Shown here in pieces: positions 34,244-43,886 of a stretch of 49,848 nucleotides of DNA. The translations under genes and the position numbers were made by a program. The stretch spans positions 1-49,848 of the forward strand of contig JACRET010000014.1 of the NCBI GenBank assembly GCA_016218105.1. The letters are read 5' to 3'. This stretch comes from Deltaproteobacteria bacterium (GTDB lineage Bacteria; Desulfobacterota; GWC2-55-46). The stretch's first letter is position 1, and each line of letters opens with the position of its first letter. Under the pieces are notes generated by a model. That model searched no databases. It was not told the origin of the DNA and saw nothing but the letters and a program-made list of their open reading frames with translations.

Positions 34244-35794
34244 ATGACAGATAAATCAATGAAAAAATGTATGAAGCCCATCATGGTGCAAGGCACCTCT
34301 TCCCACGTGGGCAAAAGCATAATCGTTGCCGCCTTATGCAGGGTCTTCAGGAACAGGGGGTTCAGGGTCGCCCCCTTCAAGGCGCAGAACATGGCCCTTA
34401 ATTCCGCGGTTACCGCCGATGGGCGCGAGATCGGGAGGGCGCAGGCATTTCAGGCGGAGGCCGCCGGGGTGGAGGCGACTTCCGACATGAACCCGATACT
34501 CCTTAAGCCCACGGGCGATTCCCGCTCTCAGGTAATCATAAACGGTAAGGTATACGGTTCGATGTCGGCAGCCCAATACCACGGCTTTAAAAAAGAAGCG
34601 AAGCAGTTCGTCCTTGAAAGTTTCCTGAGGCTCGCCGATGAATACGAAGTGATAGTCATAGAGGGGGCTGGGAGCCCGGCCGAGGTGAATTTAAGGGATA
34701 ACGATATAGCCAATATGGGCATAGCCGAGATGTGCGACAGCCCCGTTCTTCTCGTCGGCGACATAGACAGAGGGGGCGTCTTTGCGTCGCTGGTCGGAAC
34801 GCTTGAGCTGCTTACGCCCGCGGAAAGGGATAGAATAAAGGGCTTTATAATAAACAAGTTCAGGGGGGATCCGGGTCTCCTTAAGCCGGGGCTCGAGTTT
34901 TTGGAGAACCGCACGGCACGTCCCGTTTTAGGGGTAATCCCATACTTTAAGGATATCTCCCTGCCCGATGAGGACGGCGTGGCCCTTGAGCCGGCGCCAA
35001 AAAAAAATGGCTCCGCCGCCGCGCTAACACTGGCCGTGATAAAGCTGCCGAGGATCTCAAATTTTACCGACTTCGACCCTTTCAAGACAGAGGCTGGCGT
35101 AGAGCTTGCTTTTACGGACGAACCCGAAGGGCTGAAGGGGGCCGACGCGGTCATAATCCCCGGAACGAAGAATACATTGGAGGATCTGAACTGGCTTCGG
35201 GCCAGAGGCTTTGAAAAAGCGCTCTCTGATTTCATGGAAAAGGGCGGCCTTATAATCGGCATCTGCGGAGGGTTCCAGATGCTTGGCGAGGAGATCAAAG
35301 ACCCATACGGGATAGAGTCCGGGCTTCAATGCATAAAGGGGCTTTCATTTATAAACGCCACCACCACTTTGATGAAAGAAAAGCAGACATTTCAGGTAAC
35401 GGCCGAGGCCTGTTTTAACGGCGTAAGATATAATGTGACCGGCTACGAGATACACATGGGCGAGACAACAGGCGACTTCGCCCCATTTTCCAATATCAAA
35501 GAGAGGAACAAGGCCAAAACCGATGTGGCCGACGGAGGCGTGTCAGGGAATGTCTTCGGCACCTATATCCACGGCATCTTCGACAACGATAAGTTCAGGC
35601 ACGGCTTGATGGATTTACTTAAGGAAAAGAAAGGGTTGGAGGGCGGGGCTGCAGGGACGTCTTTCGCCTCGACGAGGAAGAACTCTTTGAATTCAATGGC
35701 GAAAATAGTCGAAGAAAATCTTGATATGGAAAGAATCCTTGAAATAGCGGGCATTGAAAAAACGCTGATGAGCCAGGGATTTAAGCTGGAATAA
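34244..35794 (+). CDS. cobQ: Cobyric acid synthase
   Basis: Amidates four side chains of adenosylcobyrinic acid diamide using glutamine and ATP, in cobalamin synthesis. The N-terminal ATPase-like domain has VQGTSSHVGKSIIVAALCR, FKAQNMALNSAVT and VIEGAGSPAEVNLRDNDIANM (in parts: GAGSPAEVNLRDNDIANMG). The C-terminal glutamine amidotransferase-like domain has Cys in IIGICGGFQMLG and His in GTYIHGIFDN. The start could be ATG 34244, 34259 or 34271; none has a good ribosome site. No cobalamin riboswitch was seen upstream. It is followed after two bases by cbiB. Confidence 0.95.
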   Translation: MTDKSMKKCMKPIMVQGTSSHVGKSIIVAALCRVFRNRGFRVAPFKAQNMALNSAVTADGREIGRAQAFQAEAAGVEATSDMNPILLKPTGDSRSQVIINGKVYGSMSAAQYHGFKKEAKQFVLESFLRLADEYEVIVIEGAGSPAEVNLRDNDIANMGIAEMCDSPVLLVGDIDRGGVFASLVGTLELLTPAERDRIKGFIINKFRGDPGLLKPGLEFLENRTARPVLGVIPYFKDISLPDEDGVALEPAPKKNGSAAALTLAVIKLPRISNFTDFDPFKTEAGVELAFTDEPEGLKGADAVIIPGTKNTLEDLNWLRARGFEKALSDFMEKGGLIIGICGGFQMLGEEIKDPYGIESGLQCIKGLSFINATTTLMKEKQTFQVTAEACFNGVRYNVTGYEIHMGETTGDFAPFSNIKERNKAKTDVADGGVSGNVFGTYIHGIFDNDKFRHGLMDLLKEKKGLEGGAAGTSFASTRKNSLNSMAKIVEENLDMERILEIAGIEKTLMSQGFKLE

Positions 35795-35796
35795 AC

Positions 35797-36783
35797 ATGT
35801 TCAACCCCATAGCCCCAGTCCCATTCCCGCCGGCTGTCTTGATCCTGGCCTTTGTATTCGACCTTATCGCCGGCGACCCGGAAAGGCTCCCCCACCCTGT
35901 GCAGGTGATAGGCAGGGGTATCTCTCTTTTCGAGCGCATTATAAGACGTTTCGCCAAAACGCCTTCAAGCGAAAGGACGGGCGGGATAATACTCGCGCTC
36001 CTTATCGCAGGGCTTGCGTACGGAATAACCCTCACCCTGCTTGCGTTGGCATATCGCTATTCAACCCCTGTCTTTTTTGCCCTTTCCACCTACATAGTCT
36101 GGACATCCATTTCGATCAAATCTCTCAGGAAAGAGGCTCAAAAGGTCGTTGAATCGTTAAAAGACAAAGGGCTCGGCGGCGCGCGCAAACAACTCTCCCG
36201 CATTGTCGGAAGGGATACGCAAAATTTATCACAACAGGATATACTCAAGGCAACAGTCGAGACGGTATCAGAGAACACCTCTGACGGGATCATAGCGCCG
36301 CTTTTTTATCTGGCGATCGGAGGCCCTGCCCTTATGATGGCGTACAAGGCGGTAAATACCCTCGATTCGATGGTAGGGTACAAGGACGAAAGATATTTGA
36401 ACTTTGGCCGCGCGGCGGCAAGGCTCGATGACGCGGCCAACTATATACCGTCGAGGCTTACGGGGGCGCTGATGGTCACCGCCTCTTTCATTTTAGGGTA
36501 TAATTGGAAGAGTTCTTTAAAAATACTGGTCAGGGACGGGAGGAATCATCCGAGCCCGAACTCGGGCATGCCTGAGGCGGCTGCGGCCGGGGCCCTGGGC
36601 ATAAGGCTTGGCGGGGGCGCGACCTACAAAGGGGTATTTAACCCAAAGCCATTCATCGGGGATAACATCCATGAACCTGATATTCCGGCTGTAAACTCTT
36701 CCATCCGGATTATGCGGCTAAGCGCGTTTATGATGGTTCTGCTTGCTTTAGCGGCCCGGATAGCGGCCGTATTCGTATTGTGA
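35797..36783 (+). CDS. cbiB: Adenosylcobinamide-phosphate synthase
   Basis: Attaches aminopropanol (phosphate) to adenosylcobyric acid; an integral membrane enzyme of 328 aa. Family marks: FDLIAGDPERLPHPVQVIG, LIGRGI-like start region, ARKQLSRIVGRDTQNLSQQD, VSENTSDGIIAPLFYLAIGG, YKAVNTLDSMVGYKDERY, and HPSPNSGMPEAAAAGALGIR. It is directly after cobQ. The aminopropanol phosphate comes from the cobD product, encoded 3 kb downstream. Confidence 0.95.
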   Translation: MFNPIAPVPFPPAVLILAFVFDLIAGDPERLPHPVQVIGRGISLFERIIRRFAKTPSSERTGGIILALLIAGLAYGITLTLLALAYRYSTPVFFALSTYIVWTSISIKSLRKEAQKVVESLKDKGLGGARKQLSRIVGRDTQNLSQQDILKATVETVSENTSDGIIAPLFYLAIGGPALMMAYKAVNTLDSMVGYKDERYLNFGRAAARLDDAANYIPSRLTGALMVTASFILGYNWKSSLKILVRDGRNHPSPNSGMPEAAAAGALGIRLGGGATYKGVFNPKPFIGDNIHEPDIPAVNSSIRIMRLSAFMMVLLALAARIAAVFVL

Positions 36784-36849
36784 CAAATAAAAACCCTTTT
36801 CCTCCTCGATTTTTCTTTTTTATCCCGCTCTTTGTCACGAAGGAGATCG

Positions 36850-37320
36850 ATGCTGAATTTTCTGAGATTTATCTTCCTGACCAGCCTTGTAGTATGGATG
36901 GGGATGCTTATATTCTTTACTTTTTTTGTGGCCCCGAGTATATTCAAGGTGCTTCCGCGTGAGCTTGCAGGGGACCTGGTCGGGGATATATTCCCCAAAT
37001 ACTGGATGATAGGCTATATTGCCGGTATACTGACCCTGGCCTCCCTCATCGGCATGTCGATCATCGAGAAGGCGTTCCCGGCGATACGGATAGCCATCCT
37101 CGCCCTTATGACGGCGATTACCTTCTACTCAGGGCTTGTTCTCTTCGAGCGGGCAAGGGCGGTGATGGTCGAGGTAAAGGCGTCATCCGATCCCGTAAAA
37201 AAAGAAGAACTCAGAAAAAACTTCAAAAAAATACATATCGAAAGCGCCGTTCTTAACATGGCCGTAATGATAAGCGGGCTGGCGGTAGTGCTTTTCGTAT
37301 CGAGGAATCTAAGGCTTTAA
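36850..37320 (+). CDS. DUF4149-like membrane protein
   Basis: A 156-aa protein with four membrane helices (about 3-28, 48-70, 76-98 and 132-152). MLNFLRFIFLTSLVVWMGML and FFVAPSIFKVLPRELAGDLV match the DUF4149/TMEM205 type, of unknown function. The ATG at 36850 has AAGGAG upstream and is preferred to an upstream in-frame start. It lies in the cobalamin gene run without an obvious link. Confidence 0.78.
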   Translation: MLNFLRFIFLTSLVVWMGMLIFFTFFVAPSIFKVLPRELAGDLVGDIFPKYWMIGYIAGILTLASLIGMSIIEKAFPAIRIAILALMTAITFYSGLVLFERARAVMVEVKASSDPVKKEELRKNFKKIHIESAVLNMAVMISGLAVVLFVSRNLRL

Positions 37321-37459
37321 CCCTCGCTGAGGGTTTCAGATTCGCATGGGACTTTTTAAGCCACAAAGATCTTTAATACCGGCTTTTTCGGCGTGGAGTT
37401 TCGTCTCTGCTCAATCATTTATACTCGCATATAATCCTGATAAATAAGGGAGGGTTGTT

Positions 37460-37663
37460 ATGGACAGAGTCTATAAAAAGGTCGAGCTGGTAGGTATTTC
37501 AACAAAGAGCTTTGAGGACGCCATTACCAACGCGCTTGAGAAGGCCTCCAAAACGCTCCAGGGCATAGCGTGGTTCGAGGTGGCGGAACAGCATGGAAAA
37601 GTAGTTGAAGGGAAGGTTACCGAATTCCAGTCCGTCATAAAGGTCGCTTTTAAGGTTGATTAG
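37460..37663 (+). CDS. Dodecin
   Basis: A 67-aa flavin-storage protein that forms a hollow dodecamer. Family marks: YKKVELVGISTKSFEDAITN, ALEKASKTLQGIAWFEV, VEGKVTEFQSVIKVAFKVD. The Trp of GIAWFEV stacks against the flavin. GGGAGG precedes the ATG. A TATAAT box at 37430-37435 with a weak -35 box suggests its own promoter. Confidence 0.94.
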   Translation: MDRVYKKVELVGISTKSFEDAITNALEKASKTLQGIAWFEVAEQHGKVVEGKVTEFQSVIKVAFKVD

Positions 37664-37808
37664 GCTTTTCTGTAAATGAATGGCGCGCGCGTGGGATCAA
37701 GATCCCCTATTTGAAGGACCCAGGCGTATCAGGGGAATTGAAGGTTACCCGCGGAAGGCTGTGGGGAGTCGCGATGCATTTTCAAATCTTGCCAGGGGTT
37801 TGCTGTAG

Positions 37809-39197
37809 ATGAGAGTCAAAAGACTCGATGCCTTTTTCAGTCCCGGCTCGGTCGCCGTCGTAGGCGCTTCGGCTGAACCCGGAAAACTATCCAATATTAT
37901 ACTCGAAAGCCTTAAGAAAACCGGCTTTCCGGGCGAGGTCTACCCCGTAAACCCCAAGTACTCCTCCATCGGGGAGCTGCCCTGCTATCCCTCTATCTCC
38001 GATATCGGCAGCAACAAGGTCGATCTTGCCGTCTTTGCCCTTCCCGCTGAAAAAACAATCGACGTCTTAAGGCAGAGCGCGGGGCTTATAAAAGGCGCTA
38101 TCATCATCGGCGGAGGCTTCGGAGAGACTTCCGAGGAAGGCAAAGTACTTGAGAGGAAGATCAAAGAGTTCGTAAAAGAGACCGGCATCAGGGTAATAGG
38201 CCCAAACTGCATGGGCATTTACGACACCGTCTCAAGGCTCGACACCTTCTTTATCCCCGGAGACAGGATAGAGCGTCCCGTAAAAGGGGGGCTGTCGATC
38301 CTGTCGCAGAGCGGGTCTTTCGCGATAACCGCAATGGATGAGCTTGCGGCGGAGGGGGTCGGCGTGGCCAGGGTAATAAGCTATGGCAATAAGGCTGACG
38401 TAGGCGAGACCGATTGCCTGGAGTTCCTTGTGGACGACGAAGAGACAACGGCGGTTGCCATATACATAGAATCTATTGAAGACGGCAGGCGCTTTGTCGA
38501 AGCCGCGGCCAGGTGCGCGGCAAAAAAACCCGTTATGGCGGTCAAGGTCGGCAAGGCTGGCGCCGGGATAAACGCGGCTCGGTCGCATACGGGCGCAATT
38601 GCGGGAAGGTACGAGATATACAGGGCCGCTTTCAGGAAGGCGGGCGTTATCGAGCTTGACGGGTACGAGGACTTCATAGCCGCCTGCAAGGCCTTCGGCA
38701 CGCGGAAAGAGGCCCTTGGCAACAGGGTAATGATCATCACCGACGGGGGCGGCATGGGGGTCGGCATAGCCGATGCCTGCTCCGCCTCCGGATTAGAAGT
38801 GCCCCCTTTAAGCGAAGGCCTGATAGAGAAGCTGGCGGGGGTCTTTCCGCCCTATTTCGCCATAAGTAACCCGATAGACCTTACAGGGAGCGCCACCGAC
38901 GGGATGTACGCAGAGGCCCTTGAGAGGACTCTTTCAGAAGATGTCTATGATATGGCTATAGTGGCGGCCCTATGGGGCCCTCCGGCCCTGTCTGACGGCC
39001 TGCCGGCACTGCTCGCCGACAGGGCTGAATTTATAAAAAAGCCCGTCCTGATCTGCTCCCCGGGTGGGAGATACTCAAGGGCCAAGGCGGAGCTCTTCAG
39101 AAGGTCGGGGTTCCCGGTCTTCCCGACGCCCGAAGCGGCGGTAAGGGCGGCTTCGGTTCTCGCCAGGGCCAACGCCATTCGGAAGGAGACGGTCTGA
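37809..39197 (+). CDS. ADP-forming acyl-CoA synthetase, alpha (CoA-binding) subunit
   Basis: Makes ATP from acyl-CoA, ADP and phosphate (or the reverse). The 462-aa subunit has the CoA-binding Rossmann domain (VAVVGASAEPGKLSNIILES, FPGEVYPVNPKY), then the ligase-CoA domains (GPNCMGIYDT, SILSQSGSFAITAMDELAAEG in part). The His that carries phosphate is probably in ARSHTGAIAGRYEIYRA. The beta subunit follows after five bases. Many bacteria fuse both halves; here they are separate. The substrate (acetate, propionate or aryl acids) is unknown. Confidence 0.92.
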   Translation: MRVKRLDAFFSPGSVAVVGASAEPGKLSNIILESLKKTGFPGEVYPVNPKYSSIGELPCYPSISDIGSNKVDLAVFALPAEKTIDVLRQSAGLIKGAIIIGGGFGETSEEGKVLERKIKEFVKETGIRVIGPNCMGIYDTVSRLDTFFIPGDRIERPVKGGLSILSQSGSFAITAMDELAAEGVGVARVISYGNKADVGETDCLEFLVDDEETTAVAIYIESIEDGRRFVEAAARCAAKKPVMAVKVGKAGAGINAARSHTGAIAGRYEIYRAAFRKAGVIELDGYEDFIAACKAFGTRKEALGNRVMIITDGGGMGVGIADACSASGLEVPPLSEGLIEKLAGVFPPYFAISNPIDLTGSATDGMYAEALERTLSEDVYDMAIVAALWGPPALSDGLPALLADRAEFIKKPVLICSPGGRYSRAKAELFRRSGFPVFPTPEAAVRAASVLARANAIRKETV

Positions 39198-39202
39198 CAG
39201 CC

Positions 39203-39904
39203 ATGTATAAGAGACCGGTAGAAAGACTTGTAAAAGAGGCTTACAGCCTCGGCAGAACCACCCTTTCCGAGCCGGATGCCAAGGAGATACTCAAGCTCTG
39301 CTCCATCCCGGTCCCTGAATTTCATATCGTAAAAGACGTTAACGGCGCGATTGAAAAGGCCGAAAAGATCGGCTACCCGATAGCGCTTAAGATCATCTCG
39401 CCTGATATCGTCCATAAAAGCGACGTTGGAGGCGTGGCCCTCAACATAAAGAGCGCCAGGGAAATAGAGGACAGGTGGGCGGATATGATACTCAAAATCG
39501 CCGATGAGAGCGCCACAGCCATGATAGACGGTTTTCTTGTCGAGGAGATGGCGCCTCCCGGGGTCGAGGTAATAGTAGGGGTGATAAAGGACGAGCAGTT
39601 CGGGACTGTGGTGATGTTTGGCACAGGCGGAATAGCGGTCGAGCTGATGAAAGACGTGGCCTTCAGGCTCGCGCCTATAGATAGGGAAGGGGCGTTCCGG
39701 ATGATCAGCGAGGTTAAAGGTTTTCCGCTCCTTTCAGGCTACAGAGGCGATAGTCCAAAGGATGTAGGCGCGGTCGCAGACGTCATAGTAAAACTGTCCA
39801 GGGCCGTAGAGGAGATAGACGGTTTAAAGGAGATCGAGATCAACCCTCTTCTGGTTTATGACAAAGGAGTTATGGCGGTAGACGCCAGGGCGGTCTTGAA
39901 GTAA
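39203..39904 (+). CDS. ADP-forming acyl-CoA synthetase, beta (ATP-grasp) subunit
   Basis: The 233-aa ATP-grasp subunit matches the alpha subunit upstream. Family marks: SEPDAKEILKLCSIPVPEF, YPIALKIISPDIVHKSDVGG, GVALNIKSAREIEDRW, GFLVEEMAPPGVEVIVGVIK, FGTVVMFGTGGIAVELMKDV, and IEINPLLVYDKGVMAVDARA with metal ligands. The last base of its stop is the first base of the next gene's ATG. Confidence 0.93.
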   Translation: MYKRPVERLVKEAYSLGRTTLSEPDAKEILKLCSIPVPEFHIVKDVNGAIEKAEKIGYPIALKIISPDIVHKSDVGGVALNIKSAREIEDRWADMILKIADESATAMIDGFLVEEMAPPGVEVIVGVIKDEQFGTVVMFGTGGIAVELMKDVAFRLAPIDREGAFRMISEVKGFPLLSGYRGDSPKDVGAVADVIVKLSRAVEEIDGLKEIEINPLLVYDKGVMAVDARAVLK

Positions 39905-41031
39905 TGATGAAGGACATCCACGGCGGCAATATATGGGAGGCATCCAAGCAGTCCGGTACCGACCCGCTTGACATAATGGACTTCAGCGCCTCTATCAACC
40001 CGTTCGGCCCGTCGAAAAGGGCGCTTAGCGCCATAAAAGAAAATCTGAAGCTGATCCCGCCGTATCCAGACCCAAATTCAAAAGAACTCATCCAGGCGCT
40101 CTCTGAATTCTACTCTGTTCCGCCGGAAAATATCCTCCCGGGCAATGGCTCAACCGAGTTCATCTATCTTCTGCCGCAGATATTAAAGCCTCGAAACGCG
40201 TTGATCATAGAACCTGCCTTCTCCGAATACGGCAGGGCGTTAAAGATATGCGGGGTTAAAGCGGAAGGCCTGATTCTTGATGAAAACAAGGGCTTTTCTC
40301 TGGATATCGGGAGGTTGAATGCGCGGCTTAAAAGAGGTTTCGATTGCCTGATCCTGGCGAACCCGGCGAACCCTACCGGCGCCGTGATGGAAAGAAGCGT
40401 TGTGCTGGAGATAACGAAACTCTCGGCTAAATACGGCGCCAGGCTCATTCTGGATGAGGCTTTCGCTGATTTTTCCCCGGAAGATTCCATACTGCCTGAC
40501 GCGGCGGGCCTTAAAAACGTCATCGTCCTCCGTTCGATGACGAAGTTTTTCTCAATGGCCGGCTTAAGGCTCGGGTTTGTGGTGTCGCACAAAAATAATA
40601 TAAAAACACTTCGGGGATCGATGCCTCCGTGGTCTATAAATACCCTTGCCTCCATAGCGGCGGCGGCATCTTTAAAAGACAAGAGAAGTACAGCCAGGAT
40701 ACTTAACTGGGCCGCACGCGAGAGAGAATACATGGCATCCTCGATAAATTCGCTCGGCCCCCTCAAGGCCTATCCTTCTGCTGCGAACTACCTGATGGTG
40801 AGGATCCTCGATAAAAAGATCAACGCCGCTTCGCTTAAGGAGAGGCTCTTCAAAAAAAACATCCTTATCAGGGACTTGAGCGGGTTTAAAGGGCTCGGTC
40901 CCTGTTTTTTCCGAATAGCTCTTAAAAAAAGGGCTGAAAACGACCTTCTGCTTGACGCTATCTCCTCGATTTTTGCCAAAAACCAATCCTGCACGGCCTC
41001 GAACAAAAAAAGAACGGCCACTTTGGCATAA
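39904..41031 (+). CDS. cobD: Threonine-phosphate decarboxylase
   Basis: A pyridoxal-phosphate enzyme that turns L-threonine-O-3-phosphate into aminopropanol phosphate for the lower linker of cobalamin. 375 aa. HGGNIWEASKQSG at the start is typical of CobD and distinguishes it from histidinol-phosphate aminotransferase. Then DFSASINPFGPS, PGNGSTEFIYLLPQ, LANPANPTGAV, LILDEAFADFS, and the Schiff-base Lys in LRSMTKFFSMAGLRLGF. Its start overlaps the acyl-CoA synthetase stop. It feeds CbiB. Confidence 0.9.
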   Translation: MMKDIHGGNIWEASKQSGTDPLDIMDFSASINPFGPSKRALSAIKENLKLIPPYPDPNSKELIQALSEFYSVPPENILPGNGSTEFIYLLPQILKPRNALIIEPAFSEYGRALKICGVKAEGLILDENKGFSLDIGRLNARLKRGFDCLILANPANPTGAVMERSVVLEITKLSAKYGARLILDEAFADFSPEDSILPDAAGLKNVIVLRSMTKFFSMAGLRLGFVVSHKNNIKTLRGSMPPWSINTLASIAAAASLKDKRSTARILNWAAREREYMASSINSLGPLKAYPSAANYLMVRILDKKINAASLKERLFKKNILIRDLSGFKGLGPCFFRIALKKRAENDLLLDAISSIFAKNQSCTASNKKRTATLA

Positions 41032-41396
41032 GCCCGAAATATCCGGAGAAAAAAACCACCCTGGCAGGTTGCGGAAAAGTCCGTAATTGGCATTACTTTT
41101 TTGCTTTTCAAAAATACCCGGGTATTGCGCAACCGAGCATACCCCCAAAGCCGCATCTCAAACCGAATTTTCCCCTTTCCATAACCCTTGGACAGGAGTA
41201 TTATAGACCTATCAATCCTATCTTAATGTGACAATTATGTCCAAACACGACACCGATGTCGCATTTTCAGAGCCAGCTGGCCTTAAAGGCCATTTCTCCT
41301 TTTTCAATAGAAAACCACCCTCTCGAAAATTTCATATTATTCAAGCAGTTATGGTGATTTTGAAAAACCGCGAAAAAGCGTCCTGGGAATCCGCTA
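41032..41396. other. Gap upstream of the sensor kinase, with candidate activator sites
   Basis: No convincing gene; a short frame at 41228-41437 has no family features. It holds a fragment resembling a MITE end near 41068-41088 (GGCAGGTTGCGGAAAAGTCC), the palindrome at 41278-41292, and CGACA-CCGA-TGTCG at about 41247-41260. Confidence 0.5.
41278..41292. promoter_or_regulatory. Perfect palindrome, candidate enhancer for the sigma-54 promoter
   Basis: TGGCCTT-A-AAGGCCA, about 105 bases upstream of the -24 element. That distance is usual for NtrC-family enhancer sites. The regulator is not proven. Confidence 0.45.
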
Positions 41397-41413
41397 TTGG
41401 CAGAGAGATTGCA
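41397..41413 (+). promoter_or_regulatory. Sigma-54 promoter of the kinase-receiver operon
   Basis: TTGGCAGAGAGATTGCA matches the -24/-12 pattern (TTGGCAC, N5, TTGCA) with the required ten bases between GG and GC. The start should be near 41424, about 45 bases before the kinase ATG. Confidence 0.7.
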
Positions 41414-41468
41414 ATACTACTTATGTATTCCAGGTAAATAATTTCCCATCTTCAGCTGCGGAGGTAGT

Positions 41469-43886
41469 ATGGCTGTGTCCAACATCTTCAAAAAGGTCTG
41501 CTGCCGGGACTTCTTCAAAGGATATTGCAGCATACTTGGTTTTAAAATAGCAATCCCCGTTGCTATATTCATGATCCTGCCGATAATCGGGCATATGCTC
41601 CTGCACGAATATACTGCGTATAGGGCGGGTACCGTTTACAGCCTTATAAGCAACCCGGCTCTCTGGGGTGTGGTAGCGATGGCGTTTTTATCCCTGATGT
41701 TCATCTTAAGCAAGGTGGTGATACTGCCGCTGAAGAAGTTCGAACAGCATATAAGCGACCTTGAAAAGGGTAAGAAATCCGGCCCCCTGGTAATAAACAG
41801 CAAGGACGAGATAAGCTATCTTGCCGACAGGTTCAATATCCTTCATAAGGGGGTTACGAACGAAATTGAATCGAGAAACGTCCAGCTCTCCGTTCTTTAT
41901 AACTTTACGAACGCGACAGCGGGCATTTTCGATATACATACCCTCATGGACAGCTTTTTCAATATCCTCCGCACAGCTGTGGAATTCGATGTGGGAGCCT
42001 ATGTGCTTCATTCCCATAACATGACGGAGGGGGAGATATTCACCAGCCTTGATACGTTATCCGGGGAGGAATCGAAGGAGCTGACAAAGAGGCTCTTTGC
42101 CAGGGCAGGCGAGTTCTGCTGGGAATTTTCGAAGGAGCTTACGGGTGAGCTTGAGGTGTCGCATTTAAGCCATAAGGATTTTCAGAGTCATGTCGCGAAA
42201 CAGTCCCCGGCCTATTTCATCGAACTCCCTATCGTCTGCTCCGGCAAGCCCATAGGCATCATCTCGCTTGTCTCTTACAGCGGCACCGGGACAGACCCTG
42301 TGATGGGCTCGAAGGTGTTTAACGCGATGGTGCAGCACGCTAATACTGTAATAGAGCGGCTGCTGACCCATATGTCGGCTGAAGAGAAGAAGCTTGCGAA
42401 CATACTCTCATCCATGTCCGAGGGGGTATATTTAATAGACAAAAAGGGGCACGCCACCTCTGTCAACAAGAAGGGGCTGGAGCTTGTCGCCACTTACTGC
42501 AACTACAGCCTTGATTGCGCAAAAAAGACCTTTGAGCCGGGTCTGGGCTGCTGCGCCGTCCCTGGAGACGCCTGCGAGTTTTCAAGGCTGATAGACCAGG
42601 TGAGGAATTCCGGCGCCGGTCTCGACGGCAAGGTATACACACAGGAGTTAAAGAACAAGGACGGGCTTATCATGCAGGTTTCCGTCAGCGAGCTCAGGAA
42701 TGAGAAAAACCAGAAAGAAGGTTATGTCATAACGTCCAAAGACGTGACGGAGGACAGGCTTATCCAGAAGAGGGTGATGCTGTCAAGCAAGCTTGCCGCT
42801 CTCGGTGAGATGGCCGCGGGCATAGCCCATGAAATAAATAATCCCCTTCAGGTCATGATGGCCAATCTTGAGCTCCTTGAGCCCAGCGTATCCGAAAAGG
42901 GCGTAAGGAGGCTCGACCACCTGAAGGACGGCATATTAAGGATAAAGAGCATAGTAAAAGACCTCCTCATATTCGCGCGCGAACAGACGACCGAGGTCGA
43001 AGACGTGGATATAAACGCCGTGATACAGAAGGTCGGGGACATAATGGGGCACCAACTCCAGCTCGCGAACATCAATTTTGAGCTTGCGCTCGACGGCAAG
43101 CCGCTGCGCGTGCGGTGCAACAGGAACCTCTTCCAGCAGGTGCTTATAAATCTCATGCAGAACGCGAAAGACGCTATCGAGGAATCAAGAAAGGGAGATA
43201 AGATCTACATACGGACGGTTCTACTGTCCGCAGGCCTTGTTCTGGTCGAGGTCTCCGATAACGGCCCCGGCATACCGGAAAATATCGTGGACAGGGTATT
43301 CGACCCATTCTTTACGACCAAGGACGTAGGCAAGGGCACCGGGCTGGGACTGAGCGTAAGCAGAAGGATAGTGGAAGGCATGGGCGGCAATATCTCGGTA
43401 TGCAGCTCTCCGAAGATCGGCACGACCTTCACAGTAACCCTTCTCCATCACTCCAGGAAGGGAAGCGAGGACACTCTTAAACCTAAGGATGAACCGGATT
43501 ATTCCAAGCTTGGCGGGAAGTCGGTAATCATAGTTGACGACGAAGAAGGGGTTTTAAGGGCAGTAAAGGAGTCTTTGGGCTCCAAAGTAATGAGCATTGA
43601 ATGCGTCAACGGCGGGCAAGCGGCTTTTGACATGCTGATGGATAAGGACTTCGATATAATCCTCCTTGATATAAAAATGCCCGGCATGAACGGCATGGAG
43701 CTTTACAGAAACCTGAATGACTCCAAGCCATACCTTACTGAAAGGATAGTATTTCTTACGGGCGACACTGAAAACGAGTCCACAAACTCGTTCATAAAGC
43801 TTACCGGGTGCAGGTATCTCTCCAAGCCGTTTACGATGAAAGAGCTCCTTAACAGCATGTGTGAGTATGAATTGGAGATGAGCTGA
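41469..43886 (+). CDS. Membrane hybrid sensor histidine kinase (HAMP-GAF-PAS-kinase-receiver)
   Basis: An 805-aa protein. Two membrane helices (about 19-42 and 56-78) are followed by a HAMP-like linker (LKKFEQHISDLEKG), a GAF-like domain (about 140-290) and a PAS-like domain (about 305-430) with several Cys (LDCAKKTFEPGLGCCAVPGD). The kinase core has phospho-His H454 in MAAGIAHEINNPLQ, LINLMQNAKDAIEES, SDNGPGIPENIVDRVFDPFF and KGTGLGLS. The C-terminal receiver has Asp in IILLDIKMPGMNG. GGAGG lies four bases before the ATG. It has a sigma-54 promoter and overlaps the next receiver gene. Confidence 0.92.
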   Translation: MAVSNIFKKVCCRDFFKGYCSILGFKIAIPVAIFMILPIIGHMLLHEYTAYRAGTVYSLISNPALWGVVAMAFLSLMFILSKVVILPLKKFEQHISDLEKGKKSGPLVINSKDEISYLADRFNILHKGVTNEIESRNVQLSVLYNFTNATAGIFDIHTLMDSFFNILRTAVEFDVGAYVLHSHNMTEGEIFTSLDTLSGEESKELTKRLFARAGEFCWEFSKELTGELEVSHLSHKDFQSHVAKQSPAYFIELPIVCSGKPIGIISLVSYSGTGTDPVMGSKVFNAMVQHANTVIERLLTHMSAEEKKLANILSSMSEGVYLIDKKGHATSVNKKGLELVATYCNYSLDCAKKTFEPGLGCCAVPGDACEFSRLIDQVRNSGAGLDGKVYTQELKNKDGLIMQVSVSELRNEKNQKEGYVITSKDVTEDRLIQKRVMLSSKLAALGEMAAGIAHEINNPLQVMMANLELLEPSVSEKGVRRLDHLKDGILRIKSIVKDLLIFAREQTTEVEDVDINAVIQKVGDIMGHQLQLANINFELALDGKPLRVRCNRNLFQQVLINLMQNAKDAIEESRKGDKIYIRTVLLSAGLVLVEVSDNGPGIPENIVDRVFDPFFTTKDVGKGTGLGLSVSRRIVEGMGGNISVCSSPKIGTTFTVTLLHHSRKGSEDTLKPKDEPDYSKLGGKSVIIVDDEEGVLRAVKESLGSKVMSIECVNGGQAAFDMLMDKDFDIILLDIKMPGMNGMELYRNLNDSKPYLTERIVFLTGDTENESTNSFIKLTGCRYLSKPFTMKELLNSMCEYELEMS

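Noticed and set aside
41086-41105. Another sigma-54-like site, TTGGCATTACTTTTTTGCT
   Set aside because: The spacing between GG and GC is twelve bases instead of ten.
41228-41437. Short frame upstream of the sensor kinase
   Set aside because: It contains the sigma-54 promoter and candidate enhancer, has no recognised motif and no ribosome site.
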